The notes under the pieces: generated by a model
The model's database searches: none
The model's input: the letters and a program-made list of their open reading frames with translations, nothing else
What the model was told of the DNA's origin: nothing
Made by a program: the position numbers and the translations under genes
Assembly (NCBI GenBank): GCA_039024915.1
Contig: JBCCPK010000007.1
Span: forward strand, 62,001 to 126,000
Source of the DNA: Pseudomonadota bacterium
Lineage (GTDB): Bacteria; Pseudomonadota; Alphaproteobacteria; Rhizobiales; MH13
Direction: 5' to 3'
Length of the DNA: 64,000 nt
Part shown: one piece after another, positions 7,886 to 15,939 of the stretch
Layout of the letters: each line of letters starts with the position of its first letter
Position numbering within the stretch: position 1 is the first letter of the stretch

Positions 7886-9003
7886 GACTCCATTGCATTT
7901 GTGGACGCATCGTTGGTTTCAAAAGACGCGAGGGTTGTTTTGGGTCTTCTCAGTGGCTTGGTCACCCGGACAGAGACCGTGCGGTCCCTCTGGCCCAGTT
8001 GACCCTCAGTCAGAACTGTCTCGCCGCACTTGAGAAGGATCGGGTCGGTCGGGTCGGTGTCGAAGCTGAGGGTTTGACCAACCTCGAACTTCATGACCCG
8101 GGACAACGGCATTGCCTGCTCGAACAGAACGGCATCCACGCCAACGTTAGCTGCATGTATCTCAGTCGCAAGGTGGCCTTCCCAGATCGAGTCGCGGCCA
8201 AACTTCTCACCCATGAACATCTGCAGAAGCAGTTCACGGATCGGCTCGATGGTGGCGTAAGGTAAGAGGAGCTCGACCTTGCCGCCGCGATCTTCCATGT
8301 CGACCCGCATCTCGACGAGAATTGCTGCATTTGCAGGCCTGCAAATGGTTGCGAAACGCGGATTGGTCTCCAACCGGTCGACGGAAAAATTGACTTTGGA
8401 CAGTGGCGCAAACGCTGCTTCGGCGTCGGCGATGATCACCTCGACCATGCGCCGCACAAGGTTCATTTCAATTGTCGTGTAAGGCCGGCCCTCAACGCGT
8501 AGGGATGACGATGCCCGGCGACCGCCCAACAGGACATCGATAACGGAATAGATCAAACTGGAGTCGACCGTGATCAGCCCGAAATTGTCCCACTCCTCCG
8601 CCTTGAACACGCTCAAGATCGCAGGCAGCGGGATCGAGTTCAGGTAATCCCCAAACCGCACGGATGTTATGCCATCAAGCGACACCTCGACATTATCGGA
8701 GGTAAAGTTCCGTAAGCTGGTGGTTGTCAAACGAACGAGACGGTCAAAGACAATCTCCAGCATCGGCAGCCGTTCATAGGAAACCAATGCCGAATTGATA
8801 ATGGCGCGCACACCGGAGGTCTCGGTATCAAGGCCGTCTCCGGCATTAAACCCGAGCAGATTGTCGATTTCGTCCTGGTTAAGGATGCGGTCCGCACCCT
8901 TTTGCTGCGGATCCGCTTCTTCTTCTTCTTCATCATCCAACATCGCCGCCCATTGGGCAGCCATGTCGTCGGCGTCATCGAAATCTTCGTCTTCGTTGAT
9001 CAC
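7882..9003 (-). CDS. fliM: Flagellar switch protein FliM
   Basis: FliM is the C-ring protein that binds phosphorylated CheY and, with FliG and FliN, sets rotation direction. The CheY-binding motif LNQDEIDNLLGF is at residues 41-52, followed by the CheC-like middle domain and a SpoA-type C-terminal domain (about 290-360). The 40 residues in front are very acidic and contain DMAAQWAAMLD, which resembles the WAEAL motif of FliN. The GTG start is preceded by AGAGG with an 8-base spacer. It starts 11 bp after fliL and overlaps the next gene by 4 bp. Confidence 0.95.
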   Translation of the reverse strand: MINEDEDFDDADDMAAQWAAMLDDEEEEEADPQQKGADRILNQDEIDNLLGFNAGDGLDTETSGVRAIINSALVSYERLPMLEIVFDRLVRLTTTSLRNFTSDNVEVSLDGITSVRFGDYLNSIPLPAILSVFKAEEWDNFGLITVDSSLIYSVIDVLLGGRRASSSLRVEGRPYTTIEMNLVRRMVEVIIADAEAAFAPLSKVNFSVDRLETNPRFATICRPANAAILVEMRVDMEDRGGKVELLLPYATIEPIRELLLQMFMGEKFGRDSIWEGHLATEIHAANVGVDAVLFEQAMPLSRVMKFEVGQTLSFDTDPTDPILLKCGETVLTEGQLGQRDRTVSVRVTKPLRRPKTTLASFETNDASTNAMES

Positions 9004-9014
9004 AGCGTCGACCT

Positions 9015-9551
9015 CTACTGCACGATGATTTCGCGGAACAGCACGGCGTCAATCTCGGCGGGATAAATCGCGAGGTTTATGCGCCTTTGCAGCTCATGTT
9101 TCAGACGAAACAGCCCTGCTGACCCTTCAAGGTCTGAGACCCGTAACTCGCGCAGGTAAGTTTGAAAGACGTCAAGAACCCTCGGCAGATTGGGCTGAAT
9201 AACCGCCCGTACGTTCTCATCGCCCATTTCAAGCGCCACAAGAATGCGCAGATACTGCGCCCGCTGCTCAGCGTTAGCCAAATTGACGGTGATCTCAGGC
9301 AGATCGAAATAGAAGACCGGCTCCTGGGCTTGCTCAAGCGCAACCTCCTCTGCGGACTGACCGCCGAACCAACCAAGAAAATAAGCGGCGCCCGCACCAC
9401 CTCCAACCAACGTGATTAGGCCAACAGCGCCCGCAATTATCATCATTTTCGTCGAGAAACGCCGCTTACCAGCTCCAGGCTCTGCTGCGGCGGCCTCTTC
9501 TGAGACCTCGGCAGCCTCAGCGGTCTCGTCTGCAGTATCGACGTTTGCCAT
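9015..9551 (-). CDS. fliL: Flagellar motor-associated protein FliL
   Basis: FliL surrounds the stator units in the inner membrane and supports torque generation. The protein (178 residues) has an acidic, Ala/Glu-rich cytoplasmic N-terminus, one membrane helix (MMIIAGAVGLITLVGGGAG), and a periplasmic domain starting PVFYFDLPEITVNL, typical of FliL. The open frame reaches 9608, but the extra residues contain a tryptophan-rich stretch unlike the family, so ATG at 9551 is preferred although its ribosome binding site is weak. It leads the fliL-fliM unit and has a near-consensus CtrA box about 70 bp upstream. Confidence 0.92.
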   Translation of the reverse strand: MANVDTADETAEAAEVSEEAAAAEPGAGKRRFSTKMMIIAGAVGLITLVGGGAGAAYFLGWFGGQSAEEVALEQAQEPVFYFDLPEITVNLANAEQRAQYLRILVALEMGDENVRAVIQPNLPRVLDVFQTYLRELRVSDLEGSAGLFRLKHELQRRINLAIYPAEIDAVLFREIIVQ

Positions 9552-9621
9552 GGAAATAGGGTCCCGTTGGAGGTGGAGCCACCAAATGAACAGTGGCTGC
9601 ACGACCATTGGGGTCGGACGG

Positions 9622-9636
9622 TTAACGAAGCGTTGA
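9622..9636. promoter_or_regulatory. Near-consensus CtrA box upstream of fliL
   Basis: TTAACGAAGCGTTGA matches TTAA-N7-TTAA with one mismatch (TTGA in the second half). It lies about 70 bp before fliL; in Caulobacter the fliL-fliM operon is a CtrA-dependent class II operon. The 329-bp divergent region 9552-9880 also contains the sigma54 promoter of flgF on the other side. Confidence 0.45.
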
Positions 9637-9752
9637 CAGGTCGGTCAGATTTGCCGGGCGCGACCTCGCCTTGCCCGAAAAACGCACCTCTACAACTGGC
9701 CGATCGAGAAGAGTAGATTCCTAAGATATTGATTTGATGTTCTTTTTTTGAA

Positions 9753-9768
9753 TGGCACGGCACCTGCA
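9753..9768 (+). promoter_or_regulatory. Sigma54 promoter of the flgF-flgG-flgA-flgH operon
   Basis: TGGCACGGCACCTGCA reproduces the sigma54 consensus TGGCACG-N4-TTGCA with a single change (C for the first T of the -12 element) and exact GG-N10-GC spacing. It predicts a transcript starting near 9779 with a leader of about 100 bases before flgF. A T-rich tract lies just upstream. This is the best sigma54 match I found in the window. Confidence 0.75.
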
Positions 9769-9880
9769 CAGTATACGCCATCAATGACCGCTATGTGGTC
9801 GTTGCCCGTTACCAACTATGGCGCCTGCCACCCGCGAAGCGCCCCTGCCCCGGCAGGTATCTCAATAAGGAATCGGCTCG

Positions 9881-10624
9881 ATGATGAACTCCCAGCTGGT
9901 TGCACTGTCCCGCGAGGTTGCCTTGAGGCGAGAGTTGGATGTCATCGCCAACAACATGGCCAACTTGAACACAACCGGCTTCCAAGCCGAACGGGTCGCT
10001 TTCGAAGACTATATGATGCCGAAAGCCGAGGCGACGAGCTTTCGCCGCCTCGATCAAGACGTTGCATTCGTCCAGGATTGGGCGACGTACCGCGATCTTG
10101 ATCCGGGCGCTCAGAGGCCGACCGGGAACGCTCTCGATTTGGCGCTGTCCCCCGGTGGCTATCTCACCGTGGAGACGCCACAGGGCCTGCGCTACACGCG
10201 CAACGGCGCGCTCCAAATCAACGACCAGGGTCAGCTTGCGACGATGCAAGGCTTCCCCGTGATCTCTCTGGGCGGCATCCCGATCCTATTCAACACCAAT
10301 GACAGCGATATCACGGTAACACGGACCGGGCAGGTCAACACATCCGGCGGCACACGCGGTGTGCTGCAGCTCGTGTCGTTCCCCAACGAACAGGAATTGA
10401 CCAAGGTCGGAACCAACCTCTTTGACGCTCCGGAAGAACCTGAGGTCGATCCCACCGTCCGCGTCACCCAAGGCTTCTTGGAGGCCTCAAATGTCCAGCC
10501 GGTCAGAGAAATGGCCCGTCTCGTCGAGGTTCAACGCGCTTATGAAATGCAGTCGAACATGCTGCGCCAGTCTGACTCCATGCGGCAAGAGGCGATCCGC
10601 CTGCTTGGCCGTCTCAACGCTTAA
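9881..10624 (+). CDS. flgF: Flagellar proximal rod protein FlgF
   Basis: The protein has 247 residues. The N-terminus (VALRRELDVIANNMANLNTT) is the rod/hook signature; the middle contains DLALSPGGYLTVETPQG and the C-terminus EMARLVEVQRAYEMQSNMLR, the paired helix of this family. FlgF is the proximal rod subunit placed between FlgB/FlgC and FlgG. ATG at 9881 follows AAGGA with a 9-base spacer. It is the first gene of a four-gene operon, with flgG 15 bp downstream. Confidence 0.95.
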   Translation: MMNSQLVALSREVALRRELDVIANNMANLNTTGFQAERVAFEDYMMPKAEATSFRRLDQDVAFVQDWATYRDLDPGAQRPTGNALDLALSPGGYLTVETPQGLRYTRNGALQINDQGQLATMQGFPVISLGGIPILFNTNDSDITVTRTGQVNTSGGTRGVLQLVSFPNEQELTKVGTNLFDAPEEPEVDPTVRVTQGFLEASNVQPVREMARLVEVQRAYEMQSNMLRQSDSMRQEAIRLLGRLNA

Positions 10625-10639
10625 CCGGGAACTTTCACC

Positions 10640-11428
10640 ATGCAAGCGCTCTATATCGCGTCTACCGGCATGATGGCTCAAGAGCTGAATGTCGAGGTCA
10701 TCTCGAACAACATCGCCAACATGCGGACCGCTGGCTTCAAGAAGCAGCGCGCCGAGTTCCAAGACCTTCTTTACCAAAGCCTGCGTCGAGTGGGTGCCGA
10801 GACCTCACAGGAAGGCACGATCGTCCCATCTGGCGTCCAGATCGGATCAGGCGTGATGACTGCCGCCACACCACGCATCATGACCCAAGGCTCCATCCAG
10901 CCAACCGATAAGGACTTGGATATTGCCATCTCGGGTGACGGCTTCTTTCAGGTTCAGATGCCTGATGGCAGCACCGCCTATACACGAGCGGGGACATTCG
11001 AAAGAGACGCCACAGGCACAATCGTGACAGCCGACGGTTTCACCGTTTCACCGGGCATCACCATTCCCCAAAACGCCCGAGAGATCACGATCGCGGCAGA
11101 TGGAACGGTCCAGGTTTTTACCGGAAACAATACGAACGGCCAGAATATTGGTCGGCTCGAACTCGCACGGTTTATCAACAGAAGTGGTTTACAGGCCGTT
11201 GGCGATAATTTGTTCGTCGAAACACCCTCGAGCGGCAACGCCCTCACCGGAAACCCCGGAGATGAGGGCTTTGGCTCCCTTCGTCAGGGATATGTTGAAA
11301 TCGCCAACGTCAATTCGGTCACCGAGATTTCGGACCTCATTGCGGCGCAACGAGCATATGAAATGAACGCGCGGGTCGTGCGAGCGGCCGATGAGATGCT
11401 CTCCAACACCTCTCAGATGATGCGCTAG
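10640..11428 (+). CDS. flgG: Flagellar distal rod protein FlgG
   Basis: The protein has 262 residues, the standard length. It starts MQALYIASTGMMAQELNVEV and contains ISNNIANMRTAGFKKQRAEF and the C-terminal LIAAQRAYEMNARVVRAADE. FlgG polymerises into the distal rod that crosses the periplasm inside the P and L rings. It is followed 18 bp later by flgA, whose product assembles the P ring around this rod. Confidence 0.97.
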   Translation: MQALYIASTGMMAQELNVEVISNNIANMRTAGFKKQRAEFQDLLYQSLRRVGAETSQEGTIVPSGVQIGSGVMTAATPRIMTQGSIQPTDKDLDIAISGDGFFQVQMPDGSTAYTRAGTFERDATGTIVTADGFTVSPGITIPQNAREITIAADGTVQVFTGNNTNGQNIGRLELARFINRSGLQAVGDNLFVETPSSGNALTGNPGDEGFGSLRQGYVEIANVNSVTEISDLIAAQRAYEMNARVVRAADEMLSNTSQMMR

Positions 11429-11446
11429 CGGGAGTAGCTGAACACC

Positions 11447-12427
11447 ATGGTCCGTTTGCTGTTCGCCCTTTTGTTTTTCTTCGTTACGCTCGGCTCGGCT
11501 TATGCCCAGAGCGAGCCGCTTCTGAAATCGAGCGTAGAGGTCAATTCCGACTTAGTAACGCTCGGCGATCTTTTCGATCACGCCGGGCAGCACGCGGAGA
11601 CCGCCGTCTTCCGCGCACCCGCCCCAGGCACCCGAGGCCAGGTGACCGCTTCGGCCATCGCCGAAGCCGCAGAGACCGCGGGTATGAACACATTTGACCT
11701 TGCAGGTCTGCGATCCGTTGATGTTGTGCGGTCGGGGTTGCGATTGGACGACGCTTTGGTCCGCGAACTGATAGACGATGCTCTGCAATCTCACCTGGAA
11801 ACCCTGCATGGCTTCGGGCGCTTTGACTTCACACTCGCCAATTCCCGTGTTCAGCAACAGATGATCGGTGCAAGAGGCGTTGATGAACTGAGCGCCAACC
11901 TCGTTGTTCCTCCAGGGCGGCGAAACAGTGGTTTTCTGGCTGTTATTCGCGGACCCAACGGGGCGGAAATCACGCGCATTGAGGGTCGGGCAAGCCACCA
12001 GGTGGAGGTTCCAGTCTTGGCCCGACCGATAGCCCGCGGTGCAACAATCAACCAAGGCGACGTGCGCTTGTCGGCGGTTCCGTATGCCCGCGTCGCCGGT
12101 ATCCCAACAGTTCTTCATGAGGCTGACTTGATCGGCCAGGCCGCGACGCGCTCCTTGCGAGCAGGCGTGCCAATCAACCGAGACGACATTGATGCGCCAG
12201 CTCTGGTCAGCCGGCAGGACCTCGTCACCCTCATTTATCGCCAGGGTGCACTTGCTCTCAGTGTTCGTGCGCGTGCGCTTGATGACGGCGCAGAAGGACA
12301 AGCAGTCGATGTGACGAATTTGCAGTCGGGCCGCGTTGTGCGCGGGATCGTCACCGGGCGCGGGATCGTCCAAGTCGTCGGTGCGCTCGACCAAATTGCA
12401 GCCGTCGCTCCGGAGCAATCACAATGA
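11447..12427 (+). CDS. flgA: P-ring assembly chaperone FlgA
   Basis: This 326-residue periplasmic protein has a signal peptide (LLFALLFFFVTLGSAYAQ). The C-terminal half carries the SAF/ChapFlgA domain: VPVLARPIARGATINQGDVR, then DLIGQAATRSLRAGVPINRD and the tail ALDDGAEGQAVDVTNLQSGR. FlgA binds FlgI and drives P-ring formation. The N-terminal 160 residues form the extra domain seen in long alphaproteobacterial FlgA proteins. The stop codon overlaps the flgH start (ATGA), so translation is coupled. Confidence 0.93.
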   Translation: MVRLLFALLFFFVTLGSAYAQSEPLLKSSVEVNSDLVTLGDLFDHAGQHAETAVFRAPAPGTRGQVTASAIAEAAETAGMNTFDLAGLRSVDVVRSGLRLDDALVRELIDDALQSHLETLHGFGRFDFTLANSRVQQQMIGARGVDELSANLVVPPGRRNSGFLAVIRGPNGAEITRIEGRASHQVEVPVLARPIARGATINQGDVRLSAVPYARVAGIPTVLHEADLIGQAATRSLRAGVPINRDDIDAPALVSRQDLVTLIYRQGALALSVRARALDDGAEGQAVDVTNLQSGRVVRGIVTGRGIVQVVGALDQIAAVAPEQSQ

Positions 12428-13194
12428 AGAACAAATCCACATTCCGTCGCTCAACCAACTCTGCTTTCCGCGCTGTCCTTCTTACGACCGTCAGCATCGC
12501 CCTTATAGGGTGCTCTGCTGCTGACCGGATAGGGACAATCGGCGAACAGCCGCCTCTCTCGGCAATTGCAAACCCCACAACACAGCCAGGCTACCAGCCG
12601 GTTTCGATGCCCATGCCCGAACCTGTTGTCGCAACCTACAGCCCCAACAGCCTTTGGCGATCCGGTGCGCGCTCGTTTTTCAATGATCAAAGAGCCGCGC
12701 GGGTCGGCGATTTGTTGACCGTGCGCGTGGACATCACCGACTCGGCGCAAATCGCCAATCAGACAGCCCGCTCGCGCTCAGCGTCCGAAGATGCCGGTGG
12801 CGGAGGTGTGATCGGTACGCAGCTGGACCGGATTTTGCCAAGTGGGTCCACGCCGCAAGCAATCGCCAATTTTGAGTCGGGATCGAACGCGAACGGCGAA
12901 GGTTCGGTGAACCGATCTGAACGCCTGACAACCACGGTCGCAGCCGTGGTGACGCAGATCTTGCCGAACGGGAACCTTGTTATCGAAGGTCGACAGGAAG
13001 TCAGAGTGAATTTCGAAGTGCGTGAATTGATCGTCGCTGGAGTCGTGCGCCCTGAGGACATCGATGCGAGCAACACAATTGATTCATCGAAGATTGCTGA
13101 AGCGCGCATTGCTTATGGCGGACGCGGCCAGATAACCGATGTGCAACAGCCGCGTTACGGACAACAACTGTTCGATATCCTGATGCCGTTTTGA
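12424..13194 (+). CDS. flgH: Flagellar L-ring lipoprotein FlgH
   Basis: The protein has 256 residues. The signal peptide ends in the lipobox LIGC (cysteine near residue 30), so the mature protein is an outer-membrane lipoprotein. The core contains NSLWRSGARSFFNDQRAARV and VGDLLTVRVDITDSAQIANQ, then LPNGNLVIEGRQEVRVNFEV, the FlgH signature. It forms the L ring in the outer membrane. It is the last gene of the flgF-flgG-flgA-flgH operon, convergent with dksA 34 bp away; no strong terminator is visible between them. Confidence 0.95.
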   Translation: MKNKSTFRRSTNSAFRAVLLTTVSIALIGCSAADRIGTIGEQPPLSAIANPTTQPGYQPVSMPMPEPVVATYSPNSLWRSGARSFFNDQRAARVGDLLTVRVDITDSAQIANQTARSRSASEDAGGGGVIGTQLDRILPSGSTPQAIANFESGSNANGEGSVNRSERLTTTVAAVVTQILPNGNLVIEGRQEVRVNFEVRELIVAGVVRPEDIDASNTIDSSKIAEARIAYGGRGQITDVQQPRYGQQLFDILMPF

Positions 13195-13228
13195 TTAGTG
13201 CGTAATTCAGGCTGCCGACGCGCCGTAA

Positions 13229-13642
13229 TCAATCGTCGCGGTACACTTTTTCGCGACGTTCATGGCGCTCTTGAGCCTCGAGAGACAAAGTGGCGATCGG
13301 GCGTGCATCCAGCCGTTTGAGACCGATTGGCTCTCCGGTCTCCTCGCAATAGCCATAGGTTCCCTCGTCTATCCGGCGGAGGGCGGCATCTATTTTGGAT
13401 ATCAGCTTGCGTTGCCGGTCGCGAGCGCGCAACTCAATCGAACGATCCGTCTCGGATGACGCCCGATCCGTCAAATCAGGGTGGTTGAGATTCTGATCCT
13501 GCATTGTGGCCAGGGTGCCGCGGGCTTCTGTGAGGATTTCATCCTTCCAAGCCAGCAGCTTTTGCCGAAAATACTTTCGCTGCGCCTCGTTCATGAATGG
13601 CTCGTCATCCGACGGCCGATAATCGTGTTCGAGGTCCAACAT
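13229..13642 (-). CDS. dksA: RNA polymerase-binding protein DksA, one-cysteine form
   Basis: DksA binds the secondary channel of RNA polymerase and acts with ppGpp. The protein (137 residues) has the coiled-coil part EAQRKYFRQKLLAWKDEI and ends in the zinc-finger region GYCEETGEPIGLKRLDARPI. Only one of the four canonical zinc cysteines remains; this loss is common in alphaproteobacterial DksA proteins. ATG at 13642 is chosen because GGAG lies 8 bases upstream and the family starts here; the frame could extend to 13714. It lies downstream of fliX on the same strand with a 141-bp gap. Confidence 0.9.
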   Translation of the reverse strand: MLDLEHDYRPSDDEPFMNEAQRKYFRQKLLAWKDEILTEARGTLATMQDQNLNHPDLTDRASSETDRSIELRARDRQRKLISKIDAALRRIDEGTYGYCEETGEPIGLKRLDARPIATLSLEAQERHERREKVYRDD

Positions 13643-13783
13643 CACCCACGCTCCATTGGTTGCTGACCTTTGGTGATGGAGCCTATACGCGATCAACGTT
13701 AGTCGAACAAGCAAACGTTATGCGACACGCTGGTGCAGAGGCGATTTCGATGCACAAGCAATCGCTTGCTGCAACAATCGGGC

Positions 13784-14194
13784 TCAATCTTGGCCAATCT
13801 TGGCCAGTTCGACACGCGCTCGCAGCGCAATATCGTCAATAATCGCTGCCAACTTTGGATCATCGATCCTGTCGGGCGCGTTCAACAGTCCGACCAGCGC
13901 GCGTAAGCGATTCGGTGAGACCTTGCCCCCGAGCAAGTCTGCGCGCAACGCTTCGAGTTGATCGAGAAGATCGTGACCTTTTTGAACAGCTCGCCGAAGC
14001 TGGTCGCCATTATCATCAACGGACTGAAGCGCCAGCAGAGCGTCCATGTGCGCCACCTTCGATGGGGCAGCGGTCGTTTGTGCTGAATCCGTAGACTGGC
14101 TTTCAGCGCCCGATGCCAGCGAGAAACCACCGCCCGAAGGCGATACCCGCTTTTTCGTGCTTGCAGCTGGCCCTTTTGGCCCCTCGATCCGCAT
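13784..14194 (-). CDS. fliX: Flagellar assembly regulator FliX
   Basis: The 136-residue protein starts MRIEGPKG and has a C-terminal helical domain (MDALLALQSVDDNGDQLRRA, then LLDQLEALRADLLGGKVSPN), as in FliX. In Caulobacter FliX couples early flagellar assembly to the sigma54 activator FlbD. It is divergent from flgI, the same arrangement as in Caulobacter, with a perfect CtrA box 46 bp upstream of this start. FlbD itself is not in the window. Confidence 0.9.
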   Translation of the reverse strand: MRIEGPKGPAASTKKRVSPSGGGFSLASGAESQSTDSAQTTAAPSKVAHMDALLALQSVDDNGDQLRRAVQKGHDLLDQLEALRADLLGGKVSPNRLRALVGLLNAPDRIDDPKLAAIIDDIALRARVELAKIGQD

Positions 14195-14239
14195 GGCTGT
14201 CCTCGTTGAATACCAAGTTCAACAGGTGCGTCAGTATGG

Positions 14240-14254
14240 TTAACGCGAACTTAA
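14240..14254. promoter_or_regulatory. CtrA-type binding site between fliX and flgI
   Basis: TTAACGCGAACTTAA is a perfect TTAA-N7-TTAA CtrA box, 46 bp upstream of fliX and 220 bp upstream of flgI, so it most likely controls fliX. In Caulobacter fliX is a CtrA-dependent class II gene. Confidence 0.65.
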
Positions 14255-14340
14255 CTGCCCGGCATAATTAGCCCATCACCCGGCAAGTGGTGGCCAAGGC
14301 TTATCTGGAACCGCGTGTATCAAGGTCACGCATTCCAAAA

Positions 14341-14357
14341 ATATCATGATATATCAT
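14341..14357. repeat. Two overlapping perfect palindromes
   Basis: ATATCATGATAT (14341-14352) and ATGATATATCAT (14346-14357) are each perfect 12-base palindromes that overlap. They form an AT-rich patch in otherwise GC-rich DNA, 18 bp before the tandem repeat and 120 bp upstream of flgI. They could be an operator for a dimeric regulator, but the element is short and AT-rich palindromes also arise by chance. Confidence 0.35.
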
Positions 14358-14374
14358 TGATTTAGGCCCAAGGC

Positions 14375-14414
14375 GATGTTTGGCACACCACTTGGATGTT
14401 TGGCACACCACTTG
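14375..14414 (+). repeat. Perfect tandem 20-bp repeat with sigma54-like -24 elements, upstream of flgI
   Basis: The unit GATGTTTGGCACACCACTTG occurs twice head to tail (14375-14394 and 14395-14414). Each unit contains TGGCAC, the sigma54 -24 element, followed at the right distance by TTG. The -12 dinucleotide, however, is GG in the first copy and GA in the second instead of GC. The arrangement lies about 80 bp upstream of flgI. It may be a duplicated, degenerate sigma54 promoter or a duplicated regulator site. Confidence 0.6.
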
Positions 14415-14473
14415 AATGACGACCAGGGCATGAGCTCACTGGGAGTTTCAGCCGCGTAGCAACAGGCCAATCT

Positions 14474-15607
14474 GTGATGATGCAAACTCGACGCTTCCAA
14501 TACCTTTCGGCAATCCCGCTGATTGTCTTTCTATCGGCTCTACTGGTTGTGCCGGTAGCCGCATCGTCGCGCATCAAGGACATCGCAAACTTCGAAGGCG
14601 TTCGCGAAAACCAGCTCGTTGGTTACGGCCTTGTTGTCGGGCTCAATGGCTCCGGTGACACGCTCAATAATGCTCCGTTCACCCGGCAGAGCCTCCAGGC
14701 GATGCTGGAGCGTTTGGGGGTCAATACGCCCGGAGACGAGCTGCGCACCGCAAATGTGGCCGCCGTCATGGTCACGGCGAACCTCCCGCCTTTCGCAACG
14801 CAAGGCACACGAATTGACGTTACGGTCTCGGCGCTTGGTGACGCCGATAGCCTGCAGGGTGGGACGCTCCTGGTCACGCCTCTGCTGGGCGCCGATGGCG
14901 AAGTCTACGCAATCGCGCAAGGCCCGGTCGCGATCGCGGGCTTTGCCGCAGAAGGCGCTGGTGCATCAATAACCCGCGGCGTTCCCACCACAGGGCGTAT
15001 CGCAAATGGCGCCTTGGTTGAAAGAGAGGTCTTTTTTGACCTCGCCGAGATGGATTCAATCCGCCTCGCTTTGCGCAATCCCGATCTGACCACAGCGCGC
15101 AGGATGGCGCTCGCTATCAACGCCCTGATTGGTGAGGAACTTGCCGTCAGCACAGACCCCGGGACGGTACGCCTGACGCTGCCGCAAAACTACCAAACGT
15201 CGATGGTCGAGCTTCTGACGGACATCGAGCAGCTGATTGTCGAACCCGATCAGGCCGCGCGCATCGTCATCGACGAGAGTTCTGGTATCATCGTTCTTGG
15301 CCGAGAGGTTCGCGTTTCAACGGTCGCCATTGCCCAGGGCAATCTTACCGTCACCATCACAGAGACACCGCAAGCCTCGCAGGCCCAACCGTTTGCGGAT
15401 GGAGGGGAAACGTTGGTCTTGCCGCGAACAGCTATCGACGTCGACGAAAGCGAGACGACCCAACTCGGCATTGTTGAGCAATCGGTAACGCTGCATGAGT
15501 TGGTCGATGGACTAAACGCTTTGGGCATTGGTCCCCGCGACCTCATAGCAATTCTGCACGCCATCAAAGCGGCTGGTGCTCTGCAAGCAGAAATCGAACT
15601 GATGTGA
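14474..15607 (+). CDS. flgI: Flagellar P-ring protein FlgI
   Basis: The 377-residue precursor has a signal peptide (to about VPVAAS). The mature part begins with RIKDIANFEGVRENQLVGYG and continues GLNGSGDTLNNAPFTRQSLQ; the end is LHAIKAAGALQAEIELM, all standard FlgI. It forms the P ring in the peptidoglycan layer. The first three codons are GTG ATG ATG, so the exact start among 14474, 14477 and 14480 is open; AGG at 14464-14466 fits any of them weakly. flgJ follows after 11 bp. Confidence 0.96.
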   Translation: MMMQTRRFQYLSAIPLIVFLSALLVVPVAASSRIKDIANFEGVRENQLVGYGLVVGLNGSGDTLNNAPFTRQSLQAMLERLGVNTPGDELRTANVAAVMVTANLPPFATQGTRIDVTVSALGDADSLQGGTLLVTPLLGADGEVYAIAQGPVAIAGFAAEGAGASITRGVPTTGRIANGALVEREVFFDLAEMDSIRLALRNPDLTTARRMALAINALIGEELAVSTDPGTVRLTLPQNYQTSMVELLTDIEQLIVEPDQAARIVIDESSGIIVLGREVRVSTVAIAQGNLTVTITETPQASQAQPFADGGETLVLPRTAIDVDESETTQLGIVEQSVTLHELVDGLNALGIGPRDLIAILHAIKAAGALQAEIELM

Positions 15608-15618
15608 GGACTTAGAGC

Positions 15619-15939
15619 GTGATCGAAACTGCTGCGACCAGCCTCTTATCGCCGAATGCCAGCAGCCTAACACAGGCAGCGACCAATCGCATGTCGGTCG
15701 ACGATGCTGCCGAAGAATTCGAAGCTGTGATGCTGACCGCTCTTCTCAAGCCGGTCTTTGAGAGCATCGAGACCCCTGCACCGTTTGGCGGTGGGTCGGG
15801 CGAGCAGATGTGGCGGGGCGTCCTCGTAGAACAGTACGCCAAAGAGATGGCAGCCGCTGGCGGCATTGGCATTGCGGACCAAGTCCGCGCTGAATTGCTC
15901 CGCATTCAGGAAACGGGTAACCGGGAGGCAGCGCCGTGA
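15619..15939 (+). CDS. flgJ: FlgJ-type rod-binding protein without muramidase domain
   Basis: The 106-residue protein contains the rod-binding domain: AAEEFEAVMLTALLKPVFES, then GGSGEQMWRGVLVEQYAKEM. It caps the growing rod. The C-terminal glucosaminidase domain of enterobacterial FlgJ is absent, as is normal in alphaproteobacteria, where a separate lytic enzyme does that job. The GTG start follows a GAGGAC-like site. The end overlaps the next gene by 4 bases. Confidence 0.88.
   Translation: MIETAATSLLSPNASSLTQAATNRMSVDDAAEEFEAVMLTALLKPVFESIETPAPFGGGSGEQMWRGVLVEQYAKEMAAAGGIGIADQVRAELLRIQETGNREAAP

Noticed and set aside
11552-12418. 288-codon open frame antisense to flgA
   Set aside because: It fully overlaps a clear FlgA coding sequence and shows no product features of its own.
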